From positions 1 through 46,398 of the forward strand of contig JBAYMO010000006.1 of NCBI GenBank assembly GCA_041663485.1: DNA of 46,398 nt, in the 5' to 3' direction. The first letter of the stretch is position 1. Every line of letters starts with the position of its first letter. The stretch is from 02-FULL-45-11b sp041663485 (lineage in GTDB: Bacteria; Patescibacteriota; Patescibacteriia; Buchananbacterales; UBA6539). Shown here piece by piece: positions 1 to 6,241 of the stretch. The notes under the pieces were generated by a model. That model did not search any database. It saw only the letters and a program-made list of their open reading frames with translations, and was not told where the DNA came from. A program made the translations under genes and the position numbers.

Positions 1-179
1 TGGCTAAAGTTTTCCGCGATGATTTAATGACAAAATTCGCAAGCCAATATCCGGACTACGGTTTTGACCGACACAAAGGCTATGGCACTAAGCTGCACCA
101 AAAAAATCTTGAGCAAAATGGCATCTGTGCCATTCATCGTCGCAGCTACCAACCCATTAAAAAGTTATGCGTTGTATAA
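1..179 (+). CDS. rnhB: Ribonuclease HII, C-terminal fragment
   Basis: Partial gene cut by the left edge; the reading frame begins at base 3 and ends with TAA at 177-179. RNase HII removes ribonucleotides and RNA primers from RNA/DNA hybrids in the cytoplasm. The visible 58 residues match the C-terminal part of the family: AKVFRDDLM (usually AKVxRDxxM), then YPDYGFDRHKGYGTKLH, then an IHRRSY stretch. The N-terminal catalytic acidic residues lie outside the window. The stop codon overlaps the promoter of the next small gene. The family call is firm from these motifs; the rest of the gene is unseen. Confidence 0.85.
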   Translation, partial: AKVFRDDLMTKFASQYPDYGFDRHKGYGTKLHQKNLEQNGICAIHRRSYQPIKKLCVV

Positions 180-200
180 TTTTTTAATAAACTGTATGAT
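172..200 (+). promoter_or_regulatory. Promoter of the small gene at 251
   Basis: TTGTAT at 172-177, a 17-base spacer and TATGAT at 195-200 form a sigma-70 type promoter. It overlaps the stop codon of rnhB, so the small gene downstream appears to have its own transcript. Confidence 0.5.
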
Positions 201-250
201 TAGATAGGTTCAAAATCGCAAACCATTGAACTCAACCGGAGGATATTTTT

Positions 251-421
251 GTGCCGAACGATACAACTAACGAATTCCTAGCACGCCACTCAGGTGCCAA
301 TCCAACTCCAAAGGAATTGGACGCAGAAACCATCCGTCGCTTTCTTGACAACGTGGTAGAGGTGGCCAAGGCAGAAGCTCAGGCCGCTCAGGATTCAGCC
401 GGACGGTGTTTTGTTGGCTGA
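251..421 (+). CDS. Small hypothetical protein, 56 residues, GTG start
   Basis: An uncharacterised small soluble protein. The start is set by a GGAGGA Shine-Dalgarno at 238-243, seven bases before GTG at 251, which is much better than most core genes here have. The product begins MPNDTTNEFLARHSG and carries an Ala/Glu-rich predicted helix (VVEVAKAEAQAAQ). Codons are more GC-rich than in the neighbours. It sits alone between rnhB and the methyltransferase with its own promoter and, right at its stop, a perfect hairpin plus a terminator. Promoter, ribosome site, ORF and terminator together argue for a real gene. No family is recognised. Confidence 0.6.
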   Translation: MPNDTTNEFLARHSGANPTPKELDAETIRRFLDNVVEVAKAEAQAAQDSAGRCFVG

Positions 422-431
422 ACAAAACACC
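405..431 (+). repeat. Perfect 11-bp hairpin across the stop codon
   Basis: GGTGTTTTGTT (405-415), a five-base loop and AACAAAACACC (421-431) form a perfect stem that contains the TGA stop of the small gene. No T run follows, so it is not a terminator by itself. It may protect the 3' end of the mRNA. Confidence 0.6.
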
Positions 432-443
432 CAGGTATTCTCC

Positions 444-494
444 ATCGACGATAATTTTTGGTTGCTGCCAAATTATATCGTCGATATTTTTTTT
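444..494 (+). terminator. Rho-independent terminator of the 251 gene
   Basis: ATCGACGAT (444-452) pairs with ATCGTCGAT (477-485); AATTT and AAATT extend the stem inward. A run of eight T follows at 487-494. Confidence 0.75.
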
Positions 495-566
495 AAAAAT
501 TAGTTTTTTCCAGCCATTGCCCGCATCTTAGCTTGATAAATTACGGCTGGCATTAAACGTTAAAAC

Positions 567-594
567 TTGATAAATCAATAATTTGTTGTATACT
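567..594 (+). promoter_or_regulatory. Promoter of the methyltransferase operon
   Basis: TTGATA at 567-572, a 16-base spacer and TATACT at 589-594, about 35 bases before the ATG at 629. Confidence 0.55.
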
Positions 595-628
595 GAAATT
601 AACCATTATTAAATTAGTTAAGCCAAAT

Positions 629-1183
629 ATGGTCTATCTAACTCGAGGCAAAGAACTGCTGGATCCGCTGGCCATTTACCAGCGTCTGGGTTTGAAAGCC
701 GGGGATCGCGTTGCCCACCTAGGCTGTGGCGGAGCCGGACAATTCACGGCGCCAGCCGCGCAAATTGTCGGCGAAAAAAGCACAGTTTATGCCGTTGATA
801 TTTTGAAACCGGTTTTACAGGCCACCTTAAGCAAAGCGATGCTTGAGGGCGTATATAACATCAAAGCGATTTGGTCTAATTTGGAAATTTTGGGAGCGAC
901 TAAAATTCCCGAAGGCAGTCTGGACTATGCCTTGCTGATTAACATTCTTTTTCAATCAAAAAAGCAGAAAGAAATAATGGCCGAAGCCAAACGGCTCTTG
1001 CGCTCAGGCGGCAAACTTTTAATTATCGATTGGAATCAAAGTCAATCAAGTTTTGGCCCGCCCGCTGAATTAAAAATTAAACCTTCAAAGGTCGAACAGT
1101 TCGCGAAAGAATTGAATCTAAATATAATTGACCAGTTCCAACCCGGAACCTATCACTTCGGTCTTATCCTGGAAAAACCATGA
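629..1183 (+). CDS. Class I SAM-dependent methyltransferase
   Basis: Predicted cytoplasmic methyltransferase of 184 residues, close to a bare Rossmann catalytic domain. Motif I is VAHLGCGGAGQFT near residues 28-40, with an acidic residue at the end of strand 2 (YAVDIL) as expected for binding S-adenosylmethionine. A post-motif-II strand (LDYALLINILFQ) and a motif III loop (LLRSGGKLLIIDW) follow. The arrangement is close to Methyltransf_11/31-type enzymes. No target domain is present, so the substrate (RNA, lipid, quinone or protein) cannot be said. It overlaps the next membrane-protein gene by ATGA, so the two are translationally coupled. Confidence 0.75.
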   Translation: MVYLTRGKELLDPLAIYQRLGLKAGDRVAHLGCGGAGQFTAPAAQIVGEKSTVYAVDILKPVLQATLSKAMLEGVYNIKAIWSNLEILGATKIPEGSLDYALLINILFQSKKQKEIMAEAKRLLRSGGKLLIIDWNQSQSSFGPPAELKIKPSKVEQFAKELNLNIIDQFQPGTYHFGLILEKP

Positions 1184-1581
1184 GTTATCTAACTTACTTC
1201 TTTTCTCTCAAACATCTTTTTAGTCTTCGACCGCCGGCCATGTCACAACGCGCCTTAATTATTTTGGCCGTTATCTTCAGCCTTTTCATAATTTTAGGCG
1301 TCGGAGCCAAAATTGCTTTACCCAAAATTAAAGACGGCCTAAAAATCAAAGCTTTTCGCCGCCTTTATCATTGCGGTTTAACCATTGGCATTTTGGGCCT
1401 GATTTTTTGGTTTTTTGCCTGGCAGGGCGTGGCTCTATTATCCGCCCGTTTTTGGCTGTTAATTTTGGCCATCATCGCTGTTGTCTGGCTCGGACTAATC
1501 GGACGCTACTTTTATATTGAAGTGCCAAAATTGAGAAAAGACATCGACAACAAAAGAAAATTTGATAAATATATTCCTTAA
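1180..1581 (+). CDS. Small integral membrane protein
   Basis: A 133-residue protein with about three hydrophobic segments (ALIILAVIFSLFIILGVGAK, then LTIGILGLIFWFFAW, then FWLLILAIIAVVWLGLIGRYF) and a charged C-terminus rich in Lys and Arg. The start chosen overlaps the methyltransferase stop by four bases (ATGA). A second ATG at 1240, in front of the first membrane segment, is possible. The family is not recognised. It is transcribed with the methyltransferase and ends before a strong terminator. Confidence 0.6.
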   Translation: MSYLTYFFSLKHLFSLRPPAMSQRALIILAVIFSLFIILGVGAKIALPKIKDGLKIKAFRRLYHCGLTIGILGLIFWFFAWQGVALLSARFWLLILAIIAVVWLGLIGRYFYIEVPKLRKDIDNKRKFDKYIP

Positions 1582-1603
1582 AATATTTCTTATCAATCAA
1601 CAT

Positions 1604-1637
1604 AGCGGCTCGCCTTTTGAGGCAGCCGCTTTTATTT
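1604..1637 (+). terminator. Terminator ending at the yraN start codon
   Basis: AGCGGCT, a bulged C and GCCT pair with AGGC and AGCCGCT (1604-1630), followed by TTTATTTT. The T tract runs directly into the yraN ATG at 1639. Confidence 0.8.
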
Positions 1638-1638
1638 T

Positions 1639-1995
1639 ATGAAACATAATCTAAAAATCGGCGCCCAGGGAGAAATTATCGCGCAAAATTTTTTGACCAG
1701 AAACAATTTTAAAATTTTAGACAAAAATTTTCGTGTGGGTAAATTGGCGGAAATTGACATCATTGCCACCAAAAACCATAAGCTGCATTTTATCGAAGTC
1801 AAAGCCAGAACTAACAAAAAGTTCGGCTGGCCGGAAGAAGCGGTCAGTGATTTAAAACTGGAAAAAATTAATCAAGCCGCCTTGGCTTATTTGGAGAAAA
1901 ATAATTTGCGTCAAAATTGGCAAATTGATATTATTAGCATTCTACTCAATCAATCTGAACGAGTAGCGACACTTTGGTTTTTCCCCGGAGTTTAA
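1639..1995 (+). CDS. yraN: YraN family (UPF0102) endonuclease-fold protein
   Basis: 118 residues, normal length for the family. YraN proteins have a restriction-endonuclease-like fold related to Holliday-junction resolvases; their exact role is not settled. The signature is complete: GAQGEIIAQNFL near the N-terminus, then AEIDIIATK with the catalytic-type Asp, then FIEVKAR with the Glu-x-Lys pair, then a helix (LKLEKINQAALAYL). The start is fixed by the conserved N-terminal block. There is essentially no leader free of the preceding terminator and no visible Shine-Dalgarno, so expression probably depends on readthrough or a hidden promoter. Confidence 0.88.
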   Translation: MKHNLKIGAQGEIIAQNFLTRNNFKILDKNFRVGKLAEIDIIATKNHKLHFIEVKARTNKKFGWPEEAVSDLKLEKINQAALAYLEKNNLRQNWQIDIISILLNQSERVATLWFFPGV

Positions 1996-2004
1996 ATAAA
2001 TGGC

Positions 2005-2033
2005 TTGACAAATGCCCTTAAACCCCTTATACT
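2005..2033 (+). promoter_or_regulatory. Strong promoter downstream of yraN
   Basis: TTGACA at 2005-2010, a 17-base spacer and TATACT at 2028-2033. Transcription would start near 2040 and meet a terminator hairpin within about 25 bases. Confidence 0.65.
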
Positions 2034-2059
2034 TGAACTATTCAGTATAAAGATTGATT

Positions 2060-2085
2060 TGGTAGCTTGATGGCTGCCATTTTTT
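2060..2085 (+). terminator. Early terminator or attenuator hairpin
   Basis: TGGTAGC (2060-2066) pairs with GCTGCCA (2073-2079), with one G-U pair, followed by six T. It lies between the promoter at 2005 and the small gene at 2202. It gives either a transcript of about 45 bases or an attenuated leader. Confidence 0.6.
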
Positions 2086-2201
2086 ATACCTACAATCTAT
2101 AATAACCGTTAGTTACCGGAAATAAATTATTTTGCTTTTTAAAAACAAATAAAAAATCAGAATTGGGTCAACAAAAAACCATGGCAAAGGAGGTGATTGA
2201 C

Positions 2202-2384
2202 ATGGAAACCGGCAATATTATTAAGGGCAAAATCAGAAGACTGATAGCGGTTGAAGGTCGGCCGCTCGAAAGGCGTGACGATGAAATAGCAACAATGATA
2301 GCGAGGAAAGAAGCGGCGTCTATTATTACTCAGCCCCCAGTCCCCGCCCCAGACGGAGAAGGTGATGACACCTTCCCATTCTAA
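2202..2384 (+). CDS. Small hypothetical protein, 60 residues
   Basis: An uncharacterised small protein beginning METGNIIKGKIRRLIAVEG and ending in a Pro/Asp-rich tail (PAPDGEGDDTFPF). An upstream ATG is available at 2181, but AAAGGAGGTGAT at 2185-2196, nearly a full anti-Shine-Dalgarno match, sits four to five bases before ATG 2202 and decides the start. It is basic in the first half and acidic at the end. Codon use is richer in GC than the flanking core genes. A seven-pair hairpin (GAAGGTG/CACCTTC) lies in the last codons at 2358-2375. No family is recognised. Confidence 0.55.
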   Translation: METGNIIKGKIRRLIAVEGRPLERRDDEIATMIARKEAASIITQPPVPAPDGEGDDTFPF

Positions 2385-2393
2385 TATATTTCG

Positions 2394-2440
2394 TGAGGAG
2401 GTTGCCCAATACTCCTCCCTAATTCTAATTTTTTATTCAA
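2394..2440 (+). terminator. Weak terminator-like hairpin
   Basis: GAGGAG (2395-2400) and CTCCTC (2412-2417) form a short stem; the T-rich stretch begins about ten bases later, so termination is uncertain. Confidence 0.3.
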
Positions 2441-2523
2441 AATAATTTATTTCTGACAACACCGCGTATTTGGCTCGGGTTAGTTCGCCCCTCACCTAAA
2501 TTTTAAAAATAATTTTAAATAAT

Positions 2524-2802
2524 ATGGAATTACATCAATTTATAAAAGAAAGTGTTCGAGAAATTATTAAGGGTATGATTGAAGCCAGAACTGACACTCA
2601 TAAATTTACCATAAATAACGATAATGGGAATGGCATCGAATTTGACGTTGCTATCTCTGCCGGCTCGTCAGCAGAAGGTAAAGCTGGCGTTTCTTATTTA
2701 AAAGTAATTGAAGCTGGTGTTAAGAGTAACATTTCTGAACTAAGCACTCACAGACTTAAATTTACTATAATACCAAAAGGAAAAAGACAAAAAAATTATT
2801 AA
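2524..2802 (+). CDS. Small protein resembling trypsin-co-occurring domain 2 (Trypco2)
   Basis: 92 residues. It opens with a helix (HQFIKESVREIIKGMIEA), then two strand-like blocks: IEFDVAISA, and after a glycine-rich turn SYLKVIEAGVKS, ending LKFTIIPKG. The order helix, xFDVAVxx, Gly/Lys turn, xxVxEAG, xxLKFxxxP is what I know from Trypco2 domains, often encoded beside trypsin-like proteases. No protease gene lies next to it here, so a functional link cannot be drawn. It is AT-rich like the core genes, has no good Shine-Dalgarno, and lies 35 bases upstream of nusA. The family call is tentative. Confidence 0.5.
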   Translation: MELHQFIKESVREIIKGMIEARTDTHKFTINNDNGNGIEFDVAISAGSSAEGKAGVSYLKVIEAGVKSNISELSTHRLKFTIIPKGKRQKNY

Positions 2803-2837
2803 TAAATTGTCTTAATTACTAACTTGATAAAAAAAAT

Positions 2838-4142
2838 ATGGATCAACACTCAATTGCCGAAGCTGTTAAACAAATTTGCGATGAAAAAGGCGTGGCCGTG
2901 GAAGCGGTGATTGCCACCATTGAAGCGGCTTTAGCCGCCGCTTACCGCAAGGACTTTGGCGAAAAAAATCAAAACATTAAAGTTGATTTTGACTTAGAAA
3001 CCGGCAAAATTAAAGTTTATGATATTAAAACCGTCGTGGAAGACTTGCCGCCGGAAGCCATCAAAACCGAAGAAGAACTCGCCGAAGAAGCTGCCAAGGG
3101 TCAAGGCGAGCAAATTATTGAGGGAGCTGAGGGCGAAGAAGTCCGTCGCTTTAATCCTAAAACGGAAATTCAGCTTAGCGAGGCCAAACAAATTAAAAAA
3201 AGTTACGAGATTGGTGATGAGATAGTTACTGCTTTAGAAGTGCCGGGGGATTTTGGCCGCATGGCCGCGCAAACCGCCAAACAGGTTATTATTCAAAAAT
3301 TACGCGAGACCGAACGCGAATCCATGTTTTCCGACTTCAAGGGCAAAGAAGGTCAAATCCTGGTCGGCACCGTCCAGCGCCGCGAAGGCAATTTGGTTTT
3401 GGTTGACTTGGGACGCCTCACCGCTTTATTGCCGCCCGAAGAACAAATTCGCGCGGAAAGCTATACCCCGGGCGCTCACATAAAAGTTTACGTGGTCTCG
3501 GTCAACTCCACCACCAAGGGTCCGGAAGTAATTGTGTCACGCTCTCATCCGGAAATTGTAAAAAAACTTTTTGAATTGGAAATTCCGGAAATTCAAAGCG
3601 GCGTAGTACAAATTAAAGCCGTGGCTCGCGAGGCAGGATCGCGTTCCAAGATTGCGGTTTATACCGATCAAGAAAATATCGATCCGATCGGGTCTTGCAT
3701 CGGTCAGCGCGGCGCCAGAATTCAAACCATTATTTCCGAACTAAAAGGCGAAAAAGTTGATATTATCAAATACAGTGATGATCCCAAAGAATTTATTTCC
3801 AACGCTTTATCGCCGGCTAAAATTACCGAGATAAAAATTAATGACGCGGAAAAAGTGGCAACCGCTAAAGTAGCGGAAGATCAATTATCTTTAGCGATTG
3901 GCAAATCCGGACAGAACGTTCGTTTGGCGGCTAGATTAACCGGCTGGAAAATTGATATTGTTTCTGACAATGGAAAAAAAGTTGAGGATATCGCCGAAGT
4001 AGCCGACGAAAACGAGACCGTTGACGACGAAGAAGCTAAACCTGAGCCAAAAGCCATCGAAGAAAAAGCGGAGAAAAAAGTAAAAAAGGTAAAGAAGGAA
4101 AAAGCGGAGAAAAGGCCGGCCAAAAAAGCCAAAAAATCATAA
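2838..4142 (+). CDS. nusA: Transcription termination/antitermination factor NusA
   Basis: 434 residues. NusA binds RNA polymerase and modulates pausing, termination and antitermination. The N-terminal polymerase-binding domain (AVEAVIATIEAALAAAYRKDFG) carries an acidic insert rich in Glu near residues 75-100. An S1 domain starts near residue 170 (EGQILVGTVQRREGNLVLVDLG). Two KH domains follow, with the signature DPIGSCIGQRGARIQTI and the second KH GKSGQNVRLAARLTGW. The last 40 or so residues are a Lys/Ala/Glu repeat tail, presumably disordered. No C-terminal acidic-repeat domains are present. rimP, which usually precedes nusA, is missing from this position. tig follows after a structured spacer. 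Confidence 0.95.
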   Translation: MDQHSIAEAVKQICDEKGVAVEAVIATIEAALAAAYRKDFGEKNQNIKVDFDLETGKIKVYDIKTVVEDLPPEAIKTEEELAEEAAKGQGEQIIEGAEGEEVRRFNPKTEIQLSEAKQIKKSYEIGDEIVTALEVPGDFGRMAAQTAKQVIIQKLRETERESMFSDFKGKEGQILVGTVQRREGNLVLVDLGRLTALLPPEEQIRAESYTPGAHIKVYVVSVNSTTKGPEVIVSRSHPEIVKKLFELEIPEIQSGVVQIKAVAREAGSRSKIAVYTDQENIDPIGSCIGQRGARIQTIISELKGEKVDIIKYSDDPKEFISNALSPAKITEIKINDAEKVATAKVAEDQLSLAIGKSGQNVRLAARLTGWKIDIVSDNGKKVEDIAEVADENETVDDEEAKPEPKAIEEKAEKKVKKVKKEKAEKRPAKKAKKS

Positions 4143-4157
4143 TTAATTACTGACTTA

Positions 4158-4199
4158 AAATGGCTTGCGACCTGACAAGCGCTGGGGGACAAGCCATTT
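4158..4199. repeat. Inverted repeat between nusA and tig
   Basis: AAATGGCTTG (4158-4167) and CAAGCCATTT (4190-4199) form a perfect 10-pair stem around a 22-base GC-richer loop that could itself pair (GCTTG with CAAGC). No T run follows in either direction, so it looks like an intercistronic mRNA structure, not a terminator. Confidence 0.6.
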
Positions 4200-4214
4200 A
4201 TAATTATTAAAACT

Positions 4215-5498
4215 ATGAAAATCGAATCGAAAAATTTGCCCCGAGGCCAGGCAGAATTAACCGTAGAAATATCGGTGGAAGAATTTCAACCTTTTTTGGA
4301 GCAGGCCGCCAAAAAAATATCCGAGGCCATCAAAATCCCAGGATTTCGTCCGGGCAAAGCGGGCTTAGATATTATTAAGGCCAAAGTCGGGGAAGCCGAT
4401 ATTTGGCAGGAAGCCTTTGAGCCGGCCGTGAAAAAAACCTTACTCAACGCTATTAGTGAACAAAAATTAGACGTGGTTGGTCAGCCGCAAGTAGACGTGG
4501 TCAAGTTAGCCCCCGGTAATCCGGTAGTTTACAAAGCGGTCGTTAGTCTCTTGCCGACTTTGACTTTGGGCGACTACAAATCCGTTGAGGTCAAAGAAAA
4601 ACCGATTGAAATTAAAGCCGATGCGGTAGAAAAAGTTTTGGTTGATTTGCAGAAAATGCGCGCGAGCGAAGTGGTCGTCGATCGACCGGCTAAAAAAGGC
4701 GATAAAGTCGAAATTGATTTTGAAACCTTTTTAGACAAAATTCCTTTAGATAACGGCAAAAACTTGAATCATCCGGTTATTATTGGCGACCAAAATTTCA
4801 TTCCCGGTTTTTCAGATCAATTAATTGATCTGAAAAAAGGTGAAGAAAAAACTTTTCAACTAAAATTTCCGGAAAAATATCATCAAAAAAATTTAGAGGG
4901 CAAGTTGGTTGATTTTAAAGTCAAAGTCAATGAAGTCTCTCAGCGCACCTTGCCGGAATTAAATGATGATTTTGCCAAGGCGTTGGGTGAATTTAAAACC
5001 CTAGCCGAAGCCAAGGAAAAGATTAAAGAGAATTTGGAACACGAAGCCGAGCATGAAGAAGAACACCGACTAGAAGACGAGGTCGTGGAAAAATTAATTG
5101 GTATAGCTACCTTTGGTGAAATTCCCGATTTACTAGCCAACGCCGAGGCAAAAAAAATGGTTGAAGAATTGAGCCACAATATCCAAGCCCAGGGTTTGAA
5201 ATTTGAAGACTACCTGGCTCACATGAAAAAAACTCGCGACGACTTACTTTTGGATTTCGCGCCCCAGGCTATTAAACGAGTTAAGAGCGCTCTAATTATT
5301 CGCGAAATTGCCAAGCAGGAAAATATTAAAGTTTCAGACGAGGAAATTAACGCCGAAGCTGAAAGAATGCTTAACTATTACGGTCACGACCCGGAAATTA
5401 AAAAGAACCTGGAAACCCCGGCATATAAAGATTATTTGGCCAACGTCTTGACTTCAAAAAAAACCATGGAAGCAATCATGGGTTGGTCGGTTAAATAA
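4215..5498 (+). CDS. tig: Trigger factor, ribosome-bound peptidyl-prolyl isomerase
   Basis: 427 residues, full length. Trigger factor is the chaperone at the ribosomal exit tunnel. The ribosome-binding signature appears as GFRPGKAGLDII near residues 44-55 (family GFRxGKxP). The FKBP-like domain spans roughly 155-245 (KKGDKVEIDFETF to LVDFKVKVNEV), including FIPGFSDQLIDLKKGEEK. The C-terminal helical arms follow (LPELNDDFAKALGEFKTLAEAKEKI, then SDEEINAEAERMLNYYG). It shares direction with nusA and ends at a strong terminator. Confidence 0.95.
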   Translation: MKIESKNLPRGQAELTVEISVEEFQPFLEQAAKKISEAIKIPGFRPGKAGLDIIKAKVGEADIWQEAFEPAVKKTLLNAISEQKLDVVGQPQVDVVKLAPGNPVVYKAVVSLLPTLTLGDYKSVEVKEKPIEIKADAVEKVLVDLQKMRASEVVVDRPAKKGDKVEIDFETFLDKIPLDNGKNLNHPVIIGDQNFIPGFSDQLIDLKKGEEKTFQLKFPEKYHQKNLEGKLVDFKVKVNEVSQRTLPELNDDFAKALGEFKTLAEAKEKIKENLEHEAEHEEEHRLEDEVVEKLIGIATFGEIPDLLANAEAKKMVEELSHNIQAQGLKFEDYLAHMKKTRDDLLLDFAPQAIKRVKSALIIREIAKQENIKVSDEEINAEAERMLNYYGHDPEIKKNLETPAYKDYLANVLTSKKTMEAIMGWSVK

Positions 5499-5512
5499 AA
5501 AAATATTTTTAG

Positions 5513-5545
5513 AATCAGTCCCACTAAGCGGGACTGATTTTTTTT
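5513..5545 (+). terminator. Terminator of nusA-tig
   Basis: AATCAGTCCC (5513-5522) pairs with GGGACTGATT (5530-5539), followed by a T run to 5545. Confidence 0.85.
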
Positions 5546-5546
5546 A

Positions 5547-5600
5547 TAAAAAAAGAGAGCCCGACACGCCGGAATCAACAGGTGACGTTTTGTCGGGCTC
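5547..5600 (-). terminator. Minus-strand terminator of the structured RNA locus
   Basis: On the minus strand GAGCCCGACA (5600-5591) pairs with TGTCGGGCTC (5566-5557) and is followed by TCTTTTTTT (5556-5548). The other strand has no T run, which orients the locus. Confidence 0.7.
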
Positions 5601-5828
5601 GAGAGGAAACGAGGTTTGAGAGGTTGTCCTTTCTAGAACTTTCGAGGCGCGCGAAATGCTAAGCATTTAATGCTTCGGACAGAAAACGTTAGCAAAGTTA
5701 GGACTACCTCTCAAACCCTCAGGAATGGGCAAGGAGCAAAATAAGAGTAAGGATGGGGGTTAAACCGCCAAGCAAAAACCAGGTACGGATTTGTTGGAGA
5801 TGAGATGCAAAACCCAACCCCCATCCTC
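5548..5828 (-). ncRNA. Candidate structured noncoding RNA, about 280 bases
   Basis: No convincing protein gene lies here. Read on minus, the segment runs from a promoter-like site (TTGCAT 5862-5857, extended -10 TGCTAATAT ending 5835) to the terminator at 5600-5547. It holds two long stems: AGGATGGGGGTT (5750-5761) with AACCCCCATCCT (5816-5827), 12 perfect pairs; and 5613-5630 with 5700-5717, 17 pairs with one mismatch. The second encloses AACTTT/AAAGTT and GCTAA/TTAGC pairs. I looked for RNase P, tmRNA, SRP and 6S core motifs and saw none. Function unknown. It may also be the 3' part of a longer transcript from the promoter at 6113. Confidence 0.5.
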
Positions 5829-5857
5829 ATAATTATATTAGCAGATAAAAAAAAGAA

Positions 5858-5925
5858 TGCAAGCCGGTAGGACAAGAATCTGCAAAAGACAAAAGGGGCG
5901 GCTTGCAAGCAAGTTTTCCGCCCCT
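5858..5925 (-). terminator. Two overlapping, mutually exclusive terminator hairpins
   Basis: Hairpin A on minus: AGGGGCGG (5925-5918) with CCGCCCCT (5901-5894), then TTTGTCTTTT. Hairpin B: TGCAAGCCG (5907-5899) with CGGCTTGCA (5866-5858), then a run of nine T shortly after. Bases 5899-5901 belong to both stems, so only one can form at a time. This is either an attenuator-like switch or a double stop behind the 19-residue ORF. Confidence 0.55.
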
Positions 5926-5958
5926 CTTAGGATAAAAGATGATGGTATAATGTCCTTC

Positions 5959-6018
5959 CTACCAGAAGACCATGACCAACATCATAAGAATCCCGTATAC
6001 AATGAACGCTACCTTCAT
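5959..6018 (-). CDS. 19-residue hydrophobic peptide (possible type I toxin or leader peptide)
   Basis: The ORF encodes MKVAFIVYGILMMLVMVFW followed by TAG: one basic residue, then a single membrane-spanning stretch. AAAGG stands seven bases before the ATG, a strong promoter starts transcription about 60 bases upstream, and terminator hairpin A begins about 33 bases after the stop. The package of a mini-mRNA of about 190 bases with one very short hydrophobic ORF is like Ibs- or Tis-type toxins of type I toxin-antitoxin loci; that parallel is inference. A six-codon ORF (MAVVIS, 6050-6030) precedes it and ends just at its Shine-Dalgarno, which could couple translation. No antisense promoter of quality was found. 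Confidence 0.4.
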   Translation of the reverse strand: MKVAFIVYGILMMLVMVFW

Positions 6019-6084
6019 TTTGAAACCTTTCAACTTATGACAACTGCCATTGTTCTTTCAAGCACAGTGCTATCAGAACCAACT

Positions 6085-6113
6085 ATCATAACATATTATA
6101 AAGATTTTGTCAA
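6085..6113 (-). promoter_or_regulatory. Strong minus-strand promoter of the RNA/peptide locus
   Basis: TTGACA (6113-6108), exactly 17 bases, then TATGAT (6090-6085). Transcription would start near 6078 and run toward 5548. Confidence 0.7.
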
Positions 6114-6241
6114 GAGAAATTAATAAATATCATTAAAATTAGCTAAAATATGCCAAATTTTTTTGCACTAGACAAAAAGGTAATAAAAATGTTAAAACTA
6201 ATCTACGGACTAAAAAATTTAAACAAATCAACAGCAAAATT

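Noticed and set aside
405..431. The stem-loop as an integron attC-like recombination site
   Set aside because: The inner bases do not match RYYYAAC/GTTRRRY, and no integron integrase is present in the window.
3881..4192. Minus-strand ORF opposite the end of nusA
   Set aside because: Its Ser/Phe-rich sequence is only the complement of the Lys/Ala/Glu tail of NusA.
5548..5828. Identification of the structured RNA as RNase P, tmRNA, SRP or 6S RNA
   Set aside because: None of the conserved cores (for example the P RNA GGAAAGUCC block, a tRNA-like end, or the SRP GGAAGG tetraloop region) was found on either strand.
5711..5908. Minus-strand ORF of 65 residues inside the RNA locus
   Set aside because: It spans a terminator and both arms of a long stem and has no ribosome site; the sequence is better explained as structured RNA.
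5857..6123. Plus-strand ORF of 88 residues
   Set aside because: It runs through hairpins and the minus-strand promoter, has no ribosome site at its start, and the T runs show that transcription is on minus.
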